A stretch of 64,000 nt of DNA, from NCBI GenBank assembly GCA_003194525.1, contig NBIV01000085.1, positions 124,001 through 188,000 on the forward strand, read 5' to 3'. Shown here piece after piece: positions 22,788 to 33,785 of this stretch. A program made the position numbers and the translations under genes. Numbering within the stretch: the first letter of the stretch is position 1; each line of letters starts with the position of its first letter. The notes under the pieces are model-generated. The model worked only from the letters and a program-made list of their open reading frames with translations, had not been told where the DNA came from and did no database searches. Source of the stretch: Gracilariopsis chorda (lineage: Eukaryota; Rhodophyta; Florideophyceae; Gracilariales; Gracilariaceae).

Positions 22788-24006
22788 GTTTTTGAGTCTC
22801 GAACTTGACGCAGAATGTCTTGCTTCCAAACTGGGTGCACAGCTTGCCCGGTTTTGACCTGAAAATGAACTCTACAGAGCGTGGAAAACGCAGTCTACCA
22901 AGCTAGGTCATCTAGGGTAGACGTTGCATGGTGCAATCTCCTCTTTTTTGGAGAAGGCGTTCCGTTTGTCTATGTTGTGTTGAGCGCTGTTTTACGCCGA
23001 AAAGTCTTGGAAATTCGGATTTTTGAGCAATTTCTTGAAAACACTTTCACCGGCACTGCGTCGTTCGATGCACAGCCCATATAGCTGACCAGTGCACCCT
23101 TGGTGCATGACTGTAGACAAGAGTCGCTCGAATGAAGCCATTCTTCCCTCAGCAAATCGTTCAAACCCTTTGCCTTCATGTCTGGTCAGCGTCTGTAACC
23201 CAACATTTGCAACAAATTACAAGACCATCTGTTTATTGCAGACATCTTTTCTGCTATAAAATAGTGAGCGCAACAGGGATGCTGTAAGGTGCGAGTAAGC
23301 AGCAGTCGTCGGCTACATTCAGGTGACGGCAGGGTGTTCCAATCGATGGACTCGCAATTGATGGCAATCTCAAAGATGGCCACCACAGATTGCTCATCTT
23401 GATCAAGATTGCAATTCGATGGCTCTTTGTTCAGCAATGGTACCATCAGATTGCAACCCATGAGATGCAGTCGCTATCAACAATTCCTACCGTTGTAGAT
23501 CATAGTTTGATACAGGTCAGAACGCAGGTTCTGCGTTGTGGATTTGGTTCAGGAAGCAATTGGACTTTCTTGCAGCTTTAGAACGGTTTTTTTTTGTGCG
23601 AGGCTGCCAGCTGTGAAGACAATACACGAAACCTATCACCACTGTTTGTAGAACTATCAAAACACCATCTTCCGTTAGGCTGACGACTCATGGGAAGGCG
23701 TCTTGCTTGTCTGACTTCACTAGTATTCTGACTTCAAAGGATACATTTGCTATTGAAAACCTTTTTGCTAGCGCAAACAGATTTCCCGTGAATCCGAACC
23801 TAACTGTGGGTCTGCCAGCACTGCGCTGGTGGTAAGATTCATCTGCATGAAGCACACGGAGCGTGCAAATACTCAGCCTTCAAACTCATCTAAGGTTGTG
23901 GGATTGTGCAGACCTACGTTGAAACGAAGCAGGTGTGTTAGAATGTTGTTATTTACTTGTGAGGCGTAGGAATACAAAGAAGAACCCCTTCGCAGTCTTA
24001 GCTCCA
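22788..24006. other. Intergenic stretch with a second GATTGC-containing patch
   Basis: Upstream region of the kinase gene and downstream region of the next minus-strand gene. About 23350-23465 contains four GCAATC/GATTGC motifs, echoing the patch near 8.3 kb. No gene recognised. Confidence 0.5.
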
Positions 24007-24569
24007 TCACTTGCGCTTCCGCTTGCTAGTGCGCTCATTTGGTGAGCCATTCGGAGCCTTACTGCCACTTCGGAAAGCTACCTTCGATCTTTCAACGCTC
24101 CTTTCGGTGTTTTGGTTATACAAACTGAGCAGCGATTGCCCTTGGTAGTGAGGAAGGAATAGTCTCAACATCAGCCAGTGCTTCGAACCGGCACTGGCAC
24201 TCACCTGGAAACCGTGCCAGTGGCAGAGCTGGTTAGTTCATGACTAGCAGAAAAGAGATTGGTGTAGCTGCATCCGAAGAGGTACGGGCGTTGAGGGCTA
24301 CGAAGGCTCGTCTTCTCCCCTCCGTGACTCCAAGCCGACCGGGGCAGACTTGCGAGGTCGCGGAGTCTGACGGGGTGTCTCCTACCGTTCTGTGAAGTCA
24401 AGAATTGGATTGTCACCGGATTATGATACCGCCCGTGTGCGACTAGATATGTGGGGGATCTTGGGGCATCGCCCGCCGGAGCGAAATAATCCAATTTCAA
24501 CGGAAAACGAAATCTTGAGCTGCAATCTCGGAGCTCATGTACCCTCGGTATTCGCCACAACCCAGCCAT
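24007..24569 (-). CDS. Hypothetical protein, two exons, divergent from psb27
   Basis: Exon 24569-24205 ends in a strong donor (CAG|GTGAGT) and exon 24124-24007 begins after a CTCAG acceptor; the 80-nt intron keeps the frame and gives 160 residues. The product starts 'MAGLWRIPRVHELRDC', is Arg/Ser-rich, and ends in a basic tail 'NERTSKRKRK' that could direct it to the nucleus or nucleolus. No family recognised. The support is the matching splice sites with correct phase and the ATG; the opposite strand also has an open frame over part of exon 1, so the call is not firm. Confidence 0.4.
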
Positions 24570-24795
24570 TGACGGTCCACACCGCGTGGCGGTCCGTGCC
24601 TACAACCGCGTCTGACCATCCATTGCGAGCTCTCGCACCCGTCATCTGTCCCTGAGCCCCACGCCCCCCTGGTACCGTGTCCCCATTGCGGAGAGAATTC
24701 CCTCCGATCCCCATCTTCATTGCCATTGCTACCTCACCCCCATTCCGCATCGCACGGTACTTCCCCTCAACCAAGCCTTTTCAATCACGCTCACC
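24570..24795. promoter_or_regulatory. Shared upstream region between the hypothetical gene and psb27
   Basis: 226 bp separate two divergent start codons, so the promoters must share or overlap this space. No TATA box is seen. CCCCATT-type pyrimidine-rich stretches occur before the psb27 ATG. Confidence 0.4.
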
Positions 24796-25332
24796 ATGAC
24801 ACCGCGGCCGGCTTTCGCCTCCTCCACATTTCTTGGAGCAAATCTGAAATCACCCATCAATGCTGTCCTTCCCCTCACTTCGCCTCATAAACCGAGCGTA
24901 ACCATGTCTGTCGCTGAACCGCTTTCGCGACGAGCGTTTCTGGCCTCTGCCCTCATCGCCGCAGGCGGGCTAGCTCTCCCATCCCCATCGAAAGCATTCG
25001 GCCGAAAGACAACAATGACAGGCGATTACAAAGTGGACGCCGCCCAGGTGTTGACCGACATGCGCGCCGCCTGCGATTTGGGTCGAGGGGCCCCCGGCAT
25101 GGCCGAGACCGTGACCAAAACACGCACCGAGATGAATGATTTTGTTGCACTGTACAGAAGGAACGATAATGTCTCTGGCAGCACCAGTTTCTCCACGCTC
25201 TATACAGCCATCAACACGCTTAGTGGCCACTACGCTTCGTACGGCAGCAGTTACCCTGTCCCGGAGAAGAGAAAGAAGAGGCTTTCGCAACAGTTTTCGG
25301 AGATTGACCGCGCTCTCTCGCGCGGACGATAA
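24796..25332 (+). CDS. psb27: Photosystem II assembly protein Psb27
   Basis: 178 residues. Psb27 binds the lumenal side of CP43 during photosystem II assembly and repair. The mature part, from about residue 70, has the family pattern: 'TGDYKVDAAQVLTDMR', 'MNDFVALYRRNDNVSG', 'SFSTLYTAINTLSGHYASYG', 'PVPEKRKKRLSQQF', ending 'ALSRGR'. It is preceded by a bipartite leader: a Ser/Pro-rich plastid transit region, then a twin-arginine signal 'SRRAFLASALIAAGGLALP' with an 'SKAFG' cleavage region, so the protein should enter the thylakoid lumen by the Tat pathway. The ATG at 24796 is in good context (CACCATGA); a second ATG at 24904 lies just before the twin-Arg signal and would leave no transit peptide. 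Single exon. Confidence 0.95.
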   Translation: MTPRPAFASSTFLGANLKSPINAVLPLTSPHKPSVTMSVAEPLSRRAFLASALIAAGGLALPSPSKAFGRKTTMTGDYKVDAAQVLTDMRAACDLGRGAPGMAETVTKTRTEMNDFVALYRRNDNVSGSTSFSTLYTAINTLSGHYASYGSSYPVPEKRKKRLSQQFSEIDRALSRGR

Positions 25333-25738
25333 ACGACCGAATACTGCACATGTCGCCAGACAAACATTTTGTGACCACTTATTTAGCATTCATTCCAACC
25401 ATCTATCTTCAACAACCCTCTCATAACACGGGTTTTTGCCCGTTTCTAGAAAGTTGAGTAAACAGCAAGTCATACGATGCTCTATATACTGGCTCTGATG
25501 AACTGCAGGTCTTCTGTACAAGTGAAACAAGGATAAGCATTTAAGTCAGCGGTGGATTGCACGACAACAGCCATCACATCGTCTTCCGACCAATTACATC
25601 GCTTTTACCAAGCGCAGTTACGAACACAAAACCAACATCAGTGTTGTTCCACCTCCTTTAAGTCGGAGTTTGTTTATCCGATATATTACTTACGCGCGCA
25701 GTTGGACTTGCAACCACAATAAGTTGCCGCTACGCCCA
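25333..25738. other. Convergent intergenic stretch
   Basis: 3' flanks of psb27 and the carrier gene. It contains a small hairpin (ACGGG/CCCGT, about 25430-25445) and no gene. Confidence 0.6.
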
Positions 25739-26803
25739 TTACCGATCTGTGCGTTTTGAGACGGCGTCGTCCAGCGCTGGATCCATTTGCAGTTGTCTTC
25801 TCTTGCCGTTGTGTTGTTCTGCATAACTCTTTACCAGCTCATACGAAGTAAAGGTAAGCATACAAGCCGGCACAGTGCGCATGAGATTGACTACAAAGCC
25901 GCGATAGAATCCTGATGGACCGTCCGCCTTTAAGATGTCCTTGATGAGATTTGTCATTTTTTGAGGCTCAAGTATCCTCTTCGCAGTGGATGTGTCGACC
26001 TGTATTCGAGTTCGCAGAACCTCATGCGGGTAAAACACGGCTGATGCGGCGATCTTTGAAATTGAGGACGCAACGAGCACATGTGAGGCCTGCACGTTTT
26101 CGTCCTGGCCGCTTGAAAGGGTGGATTTGAGATGCTCGTACAACGGAAACTGAATTGCGACATGGCCCAGGCCAAGGAGCGTTGGGGTGAGCCCCTTGTA
26201 CAAGGCGGCCACGCCTTCTTCGCGAATGATTTTACGAAAACCATGCGGTACAGATCGATACTTGCGACCAGTAGGCACGGAGTTGATGTCGACTTGCAGT
26301 CGAGACTTGAGGGTCCAAAAGGGGGCAGTAGTGACGGCGGTGATACCACCAGCACTCAAGGCACTGAATACATGAATAATAGGGGTAGAGTTCTTTCCTT
26401 GCGGGGTATAAGCTCGCTTGAAAGATTCATAAGCGTACCAATAAATAGCCCAGTTGGGAACAAACGCCCAAAGACTGGCCGACAGGCCGCGATAATACGA
26501 TCGCAAACCCTCTTCCTTGAGCATGCACTTGAGTGCATGAAAGAGGCCATTGTACTTTGTAGCAGCGAAAGAGGCAGATCCCTGCACTTGCAGACGGGTC
26601 TTGACAACGTCTAAAGGGGAGAGGATGAGGGTGTTGATGAGTCCAGCGAGCGCTCCTGCTCCGAACTGAGAGAGGTGCGTGCGCGCATCGGCCCGCGAAG
26701 GCTGCGAGGAGGAACGGGACGTGGAGCGGTCAGCAGAGGAAGCAACCAGACTCATCGGGCGACGGGGACTGATGGCATGGCGAGCTCTGCGCGCGTTATT
26801 CAT
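25739..26803 (-). CDS. Mitochondrial carrier family protein, NAD/folate/pyrimidine-nucleotide type
   Basis: About 354 residues with three tandem carrier repeats: 'LSPLDVVKTRLQ', 'TAPFWTLKSRLQ' and 'FYPHEVLRTRIQ' are the three signature motifs. The Trp in repeat 2 ('PFW'), 'VPNWAIYWYAYE', and 'GHVAIQFPLYEHLK' are typical of the subgroup that moves NAD+, folate/FAD or pyrimidine nucleotides (SLC25A32, NDT1/2, YIA6). Six membrane segments are expected in the inner mitochondrial or a plastid membrane. The frame extends upstream to 27172 but opens with GTG and is Arg/Ser/His-rich. I prefer ATG 26803; ATG 26755 ('MSLVASSADRS') is an alternative. Exact substrate cannot be told from sequence. Confidence 0.85.
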   Translation of the reverse strand: MNNARRARHAISPRRPMSLVASSADRSTSRSSSQPSRADARTHLSQFGAGALAGLINTLILSPLDVVKTRLQVQGSASFAATKYNGLFHALKCMLKEEGLRSYYRGLSASLWAFVPNWAIYWYAYESFKRAYTPQGKNSTPIIHVFSALSAGGITAVTTAPFWTLKSRLQVDINSVPTGRKYRSVPHGFRKIIREEGVAALYKGLTPTLLGLGHVAIQFPLYEHLKSTLSSGQDENVQASHVLVASSISKIAASAVFYPHEVLRTRIQVDTSTAKRILEPQKMTNLIKDILKADGPSGFYRGFVVNLMRTVPACMLTFTSYELVKSYAEQHNGKRRQLQMDPALDDAVSKRTDR

Positions 26804-27503
26804 CCAGACGGCGCTGCGTACAGCGCCGACAATGGGAGGGGGCGATGGGGAGGGACGACGATGGCGATGGCAACGGGAGGGCGACGGGAACCGGACGGAG
26901 CGGCGCTCGGCGATGCGAGCGGCGGATGGGGCAGATCGTTGGTGTATGACAAACGACCACCGTGCGGAGATGAGGTGTACCGTCGTACTTGTTGTGGTCT
27001 CTGCTGTGGTGTGCCCCCCACGCGGCGCGGAGCGGTGGCAGGGCGAAAGCTCCGCCTCGGCGCTCTCAAAGTGGAAAAAGGAAACCGCGCACACGTGGCG
27101 GCGTGGCATCATCGCGCCGCGCTCGATCTCAACGCATCGCGTCCGATGATTGTCAACAATCCTGCTGCCCACGACGCGCCCTGTATTAGATATCTAAGGT
27201 ATAGATAGATAGTCGTCGTTGACAATCCTGTGTGCTAGCTACTACATGTAGTAGTGTAGGTAGATACCGTCAAAGGTGGTACATAGTAGCTGCCTAAGGT
27301 ATAAATGTTACATCCATTGGCACCACCTCTCCTAAACACCGTCACCATCCCTGCCTGCATCCACGCCTCCACATAGCCGCCAGCTCTTCTCCACAGCGTA
27401 CCAGCAGCAACCTTTCAACCCTCCCTGGGAACAGAGTACGAAGCTCCTTCAACAGCAGTCAAGTCAAACGCTTCCCTCCGCCCTCATCTAACGCTCATTT
27501 TCG
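26804..27503. other. Intergenic stretch between carrier and WD40 genes
   Basis: GC-rich near the carrier start. It contains two similar copies of CTAAGGTATAGAT/CTAAGGTATAAAT about 100 bp apart (near 27194 and 27293). No gene recognised. Confidence 0.5.
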
Positions 27504-28709
27504 TCAAGCGTCAACATCAACATCATACAAGCAACTCACAATCCGCAGCGATCCGTCGTCACCACCGACAGCCATAACAAGTGTTCGCTCCACATCCTCA
27601 ACGCCACCATGTTCCAAAACGCCCTTCGTCGCGAGCGCTGCGCAAGTTACCTGCGCCTGCTCCATCACCTGCAATCTCTCTACCGTAATGCCTCCGTTCT
27701 TGCCGTGTCTCCCACTCTTCGAACTCGACCCCACTCTATGCACATCCATTATACGTACAGCACTACCAACGCCATCCACCAACAACCACCTCCCATCCAC
27801 CGAAGTAGATGACCCCAACGGCACGCCTTCCTTCCTCGCCCCCGCTTTGAAACGTCCATAAGGTTCACCATCGCCTTCAACCACATGCAACCGACCATCA
27901 CTACATAGTGCCATCGTGCGTTTGCAGCCGGCATCCAAAGCAAGAGCAGTCACCTTCGCACCCGGCTTTCGTCGTTTTCGCCGATGCACGCGTAGGTTCA
28001 CACTTCGACCAACCTTCAACAACGGTGCCACATGCAGTTTATCATCCGCCTTTCTTACCGGTACAAGAGCACCAAAACTCCGCTGCAAATCCTCTTGATT
28101 GTTTGCATTCTCACCTGGTGTTTGCGTTGCTTCACGAACATCCAAAACCAGCAGACGTCCATCGTACGTTCCCAGGTACGCACGTTTTCCCTCGCCGCAA
28201 AACTGTGCAGCTGTGATAACGGCGTTTACATCGGTTTGAGCTACACATGCATGGTCTGCGGGTCGCCAAATACGTGCGGTACCATCACATCCTCCGCTTA
28301 TGACGTAGTTCTCGTTTCGAGGGTGGAACGCCACTGTGGTGACCATATCTGGGTGAACGAAACGTCGAAGACACAGAGCGGTATCCGTATGCCACAGCCG
28401 TACACAATGGTCCATACTCGCCGACAACAAAAAATTGGTACGCGAGAAGCACATGTGCAATACGTCGGCGGTATGACCTCTGTACGTTCGAATCGGGTTG
28501 ACTCGAAGCGCACCTTGTTTGGTAGGAAGGACATAGAGAAGCAGAATGGGCCCATTTTGTACAGCTACGGCCAGAAAGGAGCCTTCGAGAGACCACGCAA
28601 GTGCTACGGGCTTCTCGGAGGATGGTCGAAAGTGTTGAATGACGTTAGGTGTGCATAGTGTTGGTGTTGATGGTCTTCTTCGCGGGGTTGGTGATACTCG
28701 TGCTGCCAT
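27504..28709 (-). CDS. WD40 protein, WDR44-like
   Basis: 401 residues from ATG 28709 ('MAARVSPTPRRRP'); the frame upstream to 28802 opens with GTG and is rejected. The first half has clear WD repeats: 'VALAWSLEGSFLAVAVQNGPILLL', 'RGHTADVLHMCFSRTNFLLSASMDHCVRLW', 'HPDMVTTVAFHPRNENYVISGGCDGTARIW', 'DVNAVITAAQFCGEGKRAYLGTYDGRLLVLD', each given here only in outline. The order 'NFLLS.SMD..VRLW', 'F.HPD.VT.V.FHP', 'TYDG' and the basic 'RVHRRKRRKPGAKVTALAL' insert match WDR44/rabphilin-11 and plant relatives, which act in Rab11-linked membrane traffic. The long N-terminal part of animal WDR44 is absent. Role is inferred from the family. Confidence 0.7.
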   Translation of the reverse strand: MAARVSPTPRRRPSTPTLCTPNVIQHFRPSSEKPVALAWSLEGSFLAVAVQNGPILLLYVLPTKQGALRVNPIRTYRGHTADVLHMCFSRTNFLLSASMDHCVRLWHTDTALCLRRFVHPDMVTTVAFHPRNENYVISGGCDGTARIWRPADHACVAQTDVNAVITAAQFCGEGKRAYLGTYDGRLLVLDVREATQTPGENANNQEDLQRSFGALVPVRKADDKLHVAPLLKVGRSVNLRVHRRKRRKPGAKVTALALDAGCKRTMALCSDGRLHVVEGDGEPYGRFKAGARKEGVPLGSSTSVDGRWLLVDGVGSAVRIMDVHRVGSSSKSGRHGKNGGITVERLQVMEQAQVTCAALATKGVLEHGGVEDVERTLVMAVGGDDGSLRIVSCLYDVDVDA

Positions 28710-31700
28710 TGTTTGGGTGAAGAGGTTGGGGTGGTGGGGTTGCACCGGAAGTGTGGACTGGCGGTAAGCACGGGGTAGGTACAAGTGTTTTTGTTTGCAC
28801 ACGGAGGCGCTGCGAGTGGGAGGAAGCGTCGAGGCCGTACAGAAGCGACAGATGATTCGTGGTGGACATGTACAAAGGGTATGTCGAGACGGAGAGGAAT
28901 GACGCGTCGGAGAGGTGAACGGCGAGCTGGAGATTCAGGGCTCTTGCTAGGAGAATGACGAGAGTGTGGTAAGAGCAGGGAGCGCTTCGATACTCGGCAT
29001 GTAGATGGAGAGCAAGGGGCGGAAGAAGATTGAGATAGTTGGTGTTCGGGCTGGAAGGAGGAGGCGAAGTGCGTGGACAGGAGATACCTAGTAGGGTACG
29101 CGTGGAGGTGGGGAGGGGCGGGAAGCCGCCAAGGAAGTTGCACGAAGGGTGTTGGTGGGTGGCGGTTGGCGGGCGCTGCGCACGGGCGGCGGGGCGGAGC
29201 ACCGTTTGCAGTTGACGGGGCAATAGCAGCAGGCGAATCAAACTGCCAACATTGAAAACAGCGCCAATGACGGGTGCCGCGGAGACCTTATTTCTTTTTT
29301 AGTTTTGTCGCTTGCTTGGCTACGTGTGCGTGGATTGTTGACACCACGTCGTACGGCACGTGGTGAGGTCGGTCGCGTTCAGAGTGCGAACTCTAGTCGG
29401 ATGGATGGCGCGTGTTTTTCCACACGTGGTTGTGCTTGCGCTGCTGCTCGTGTCAGGGGTGCGCCTTTGTTTGCGCTGTTTATTCGCATATGCTGTGGAG
29501 GTTTGGCTGGCGGTTGCGAGATTGCTTGTCCGGTGCCTGAAGTTTCATTGGCTTCAGTTGACGCGGATTAGTGAAAACGGGTCGGAGAGCGGTGTGTTGA
29601 GGGTGTCGCACGTGTTGCGAGGGAATGTTTCAAACAAAGGCGCGCGCATGACGACCCTAGACAGCTGCGGCTTGGCACGCTGAACCGTTGGGTGGCTTGG
29701 GTTATGTTCGGTAAGTTCGGGAGGGCAGCGGCTCGGGAGAGCTGGCGCGAACACGCGGACGGGTTGTCGCCTCGTAGAATTGTGGCTGTGATGGGAGCCG
29801 AGACGTCGTGCTGCATACGCACCACCATAAGATGAACGGCTATCTGGCTAATTTACTTATGCCGCTCATGCGTATCGGGAGGCGACGACACAAGTTGGAC
29901 TGTTCTCCGGATGACAGTTCCATGCGCTTCGCCGGTACAAAGCCAACATTTCTCCGCCTAAATTCAAAGTACCGAAGGGCCCATATCTGTTGTTGGGCCG
30001 CGAGATTCTACAGATGTGCGGCACAAATCTATACCGAAAAGAGTGGTGCACCAGTGCAGCCGCTCTTGAAAGAACTTGCTTTACACGCACACTACTTTCT
30101 GCATTTAAGATGTTTGTATCTATAATACTCTGTGCTTATTTTAGCTGCTCCACGTGTGCAACGTTGATGGATCTGGTGAACTTGAATCAAAACGGGCACT
30201 TGTTGAGCATTCTGCCCGTCCATGTTCTGTCACGCTGTTCTGGCAAGCTGTTCTTTCTAAGCACGTACGAGCCTCGTACTACGAGGTAAGAAGGGTTATC
30301 TCGCACAGGTTTGTACTTCTTCGACAGATTTTTTATTCTTGGGTAGAAGGCGCCAGTAAAAACTGACCGGCCTAGACAGGGGTGAGCACCCACTGTCTGA
30401 AGAGTTAAAAGCCTGCTTAAAGTCAAAAGAACACCAGTGGGAATGGGAGGCATGGGAAAAAGAAATTGGTCAAGGAACGGAGACAGCGACACACGACGAT
30501 GGCGAGAGCTCACGACCACGCGAGCGAACGGCGGCGGTGCTTTGAGTCAAAGCCTTTGACCGCTCACAGCGCTAGTCCATGCAACGTGTCAGTCGCAGTC
30601 CCCTGCTTGGATAAATCAACTTCTTCGTCCCTCGAAAACCCATTACATAGCAATCCTAGCAGTATCCCTGGTAACCTTTCGTAACCGCACAGTGCGCCTC
30701 TGCTCATTGTCAATGCTGAAATGGGCAACCGGCCCAGGGAGCAGTGGCCACTGGACAGGGCCCAGACCATGCAAAGGACTTAGCACAACCCGCTGACCGC
30801 ATGAAGTTACTTGTGAAAGCATTTAACACAAGATGCAAATTATGTTTGTACTTCACATGTTTGCGGGTGCACACTAGCAATTCCGAACGCTTGGTAGGAG
30901 TTGCTAACCCTTTACCAAACAACTTCTCTCGCCTGAACAATTCCACACCTTACTCGGCCATTTTTAAATGTTGTAACTCCCAGTCCTTGTCTTTCCCGTG
31001 CACACCGAAAAGCATCTCGCCGAGATCTGGAGTGTTTTCTACACATAACAAAGTGATCAATGGGGTTTTCAACTCTATGACTGAGCTCTAACGGACAATA
31101 GCTCTCTCTATTCAACAGATAAGTAGACACGGGACGCAGTCTTATCGCATGTCCCACGTACATCTGTGAAACAGCCATTTGCATAGGTCGAAGGGTAACC
31201 TCTTCTTCCAGAGATTGGGGTAAAGGGTTACCTTTTCCTCTGGAGGCAGAGTAATAGAATCGAGTTTCCGCCTCTGTCGAACTTCAAGAAAGGGCAACGG
31301 GACCTTTTCTTGGTCTGTTAAAGGTATCATACAACATATCTTTGCGATCGCAGATTGTCAGAGCATGATCGAAGGCAGCAGCTGGAGTGGGCAGCTTGGT
31401 AGTCATTACAAATGACAAGCGATGCCTTTCTAATCTGCCAAGGGTATCCACCTTGATGTACGATCACTGGTAGATCAAAGCGTCTTACTTCATTACATAT
31501 CGCGTTATACTTGCCGACGATTCATTGAGCGCACTGTAACGACACCATTTTAAAGTTGACGAAGGGGAGAGACAGCTGCCCGAAATAATGTCTTCTACCA
31601 CCAGCTTCACCGACGGTTACAGCAAAAAGCGCAGCATTTGTAGCAATATGACTGCAAACTGTAACTACGACGGAGTTCTTTCCCGTCAAACGCAACTCAG

Positions 31701-33611
31701 ATCTTTGACGTTGCCATCTCGACGGCCTTGAAGAATTCTATGAGGGACTGTGTCTGCGCAATGACGGCGAGTGGACGTTTCCTTTTCCTTTGCTTGATTT
31801 CGCCTGGTGTGTTTAACGTAGACTTGTATTGTTTCACTTGAGTGAGGTATGCAAATGAGGAGGACGTTTTTGAAACGAAAATGGGCGTGTTGCGCAAAGG
31901 GCAACTGAACACGAGAAAAGTCGCATGGCTTGATTACCGTCTGTTTGTGCATGGTACAGTATTAAAACGCAGGGTGGCATTGGCTTCAACACAAACGATA
32001 GCTAAATGAATACCGCGGGACTGTTGCGACAGCGATCGTTTTTGTGAAGAATATGTGCTCAGTAAACCGAACGAAACGAGAGCATGCGGCTCAAGAAAGG
32101 GAAGGTAAGTGGTTCAGAGGGCACGCTCAAAGGATCGAAAGCCAAGACAGTGCCACTCAGTCCGGCGACTTATGCATTGGTACGTTTGGCCGAAGAACTG
32201 CTAGTTGTGGAAGACAGTTTATGCTTTCTGAACTTTTGCGCCTTTTACAAGGGCTCAGCAAGCTATCGCAGTAGATACAATTGTTGGCCATATTCATTCG
32301 ACAAAACACGTTGCTGCGCTGGTCTTTTTGTGCAATGCGTATGAGCTCATTAGAGTGTTTCTGAACACAGAAACGAAGGTGCACGAAGATTATGACAGTG
32401 CGAATGTGTTGGTATCCACAAGGGGGAAGCTTGGGGAATAGAAGGTTGAAGTTGATATTCAATTCCATACTTACCGCACCGACCCCGTGAGAATAACTCA
32501 ACGGGCCATGGTTATCTATCTACCGGTATCGATAACGATATCGGTCCTTTGGTTTCGATATCATTCTTCTTGTTCATTTCTCAAGCATTTCTGCCTTGCG
32601 GTTGATTGGCTACATGTCGGAGCACAGTGCGATAAGCGCGTTATATCGAAAAACTCGTGCAATCACGGGTCACTCCAAACGAGAATCGGTTCCTCAAAAG
32701 CGGCTCGGGACCAATTTCGCTTCTTCTCGTGCCCGCAATCCGCACTCGTTCGTCGATATAACTCATACCTGTCGGATGAAACGCGTCGTGTTCATGTCTT
32801 TGTACTCTTCGGTGGCGCGGGCGACAAGTACTCTTGTGTGATTCGTGATGACGGGGATGCGTGCATTGAACTGAATGCGCAGCGGGAGAACGTTATCCTC
32901 TAGCCGAAATGCATCGAAAGATGCAGAAGCGGGGCAGTGCTGAACTCAAAAGGGCGCGGTGCCGCTCCGTCATCAGAGCTACAGTACAGCATGATCGCAC
33001 GAACGTACCGTTGGTAACAAGACCGCTACTCTACCTCCTCTGATACCGTATCTATCGACGCGCATGTGAAAACCCTGCAGCACGCACCAATGGTAGCAGC
33101 GGCTGGACAAAAAACCTAAAAACATGACGCATGTTGGCAGCCGAATATTCGCATCGAATCTGTACAGGGCGCCCGCCCACTGCAAGGCGCGCTGGGATAG
33201 CGTGAAGACAAGCTGTAGCCAATCTCCATGCAGCTCGAGAGCGGCTGCCCATCGCGCGCGTCTTCTTCCACACCGGCTCCCTCTCCCGCTCCGCCAGCTT
33301 TGCCTACATATCTACTTGAGATACGCCGTTGTTGTTTGAGAAACAGGCGCGCATTGGCGATCCGGCGTTGCAGCGCGCCACGTGTGCGCGTGGGTTGAAG
33401 CGGCACCAACACGTGCGGCTGCATGGGTTGCCGCATATTGCTCGCCGAATGCACGTCCCCCTCACACCCAACGCCCCTTCGCAAAACCGGCAACTGCACT
33501 TATTGCTCACGCGCTGGTCGTCTTCCCGATTCCGAGTCGCCGTCGAGCTTTCTGTACTCTCGTCTTCCCTTTTCTTCCAATTCCTCGTTCCTCACTCCGG
33601 CCCCCCACTTG
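28710..33611. other. Long gene-poor stretch
   Basis: About 4.9 kb without a convincing gene. Open frames up to about 200 codons at 28604-29241 (minus) are Ser/Pro/His-rich shadows. Short ATG frames at 29808-30125, 32084-32344 and 32487-32903 (plus) show no family motif and each competes with an overlapping frame. No LTR pair, tRNA or long tandem repeat was seen. The stretch may hold decayed transposons or non-coding RNA genes that cannot be recognised by eye. Confidence 0.5.
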
Positions 33612-33632
33612 TATAAAACGTCACTCGTCGCT

Positions 33633-33663
<31 letters not shown>
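33612..33663 (+). promoter_or_regulatory. TATA box followed by a 30-base C tract at the expected start site
   Basis: TATAAAA lies at 33612-33618. An uninterrupted run of 30 C occupies 33634-33663, covering the position (about 25-35 bases after the TATA box) where transcription of the SPX-PCO gene should begin. The coding ATG follows at 33786. Confidence 0.6.
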
Positions 33664-33665
<2 letters not shown>

Positions 33666-33785
33666 AGCCCACGTCCTGTCCCACTTCTCGCAACTAAATT
33701 CCCCCTTTCGCCCCCTTGAACGCGCTCCTTCGCCACCCTTGCGTGCTGTCATACTTGCACGGCTTGTGTTTGCTTCCTCAGCGTC

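Noticed and set aside
22758..22858. Alternative first kinase exon reading without an ATG
   Set aside because: It can be joined in frame but needs a further unseen exon. The 20-nt exon from ATG 22787 with a GTACGT donor is simpler.
26804..27172. N-terminal extension of the mitochondrial carrier
   Set aside because: It opens with GTG and is low-complexity Arg/Ser/His sequence; carriers do not need it. ATG 26803 or 26755 is preferred.
28604..29241. Overlapping minus-strand frames of about 180-200 codons
   Set aside because: Rich in Ser, Pro, His and Thr, two competing frames over the same DNA, and overlapping the WDR44-like start; typical of a biased upstream region.
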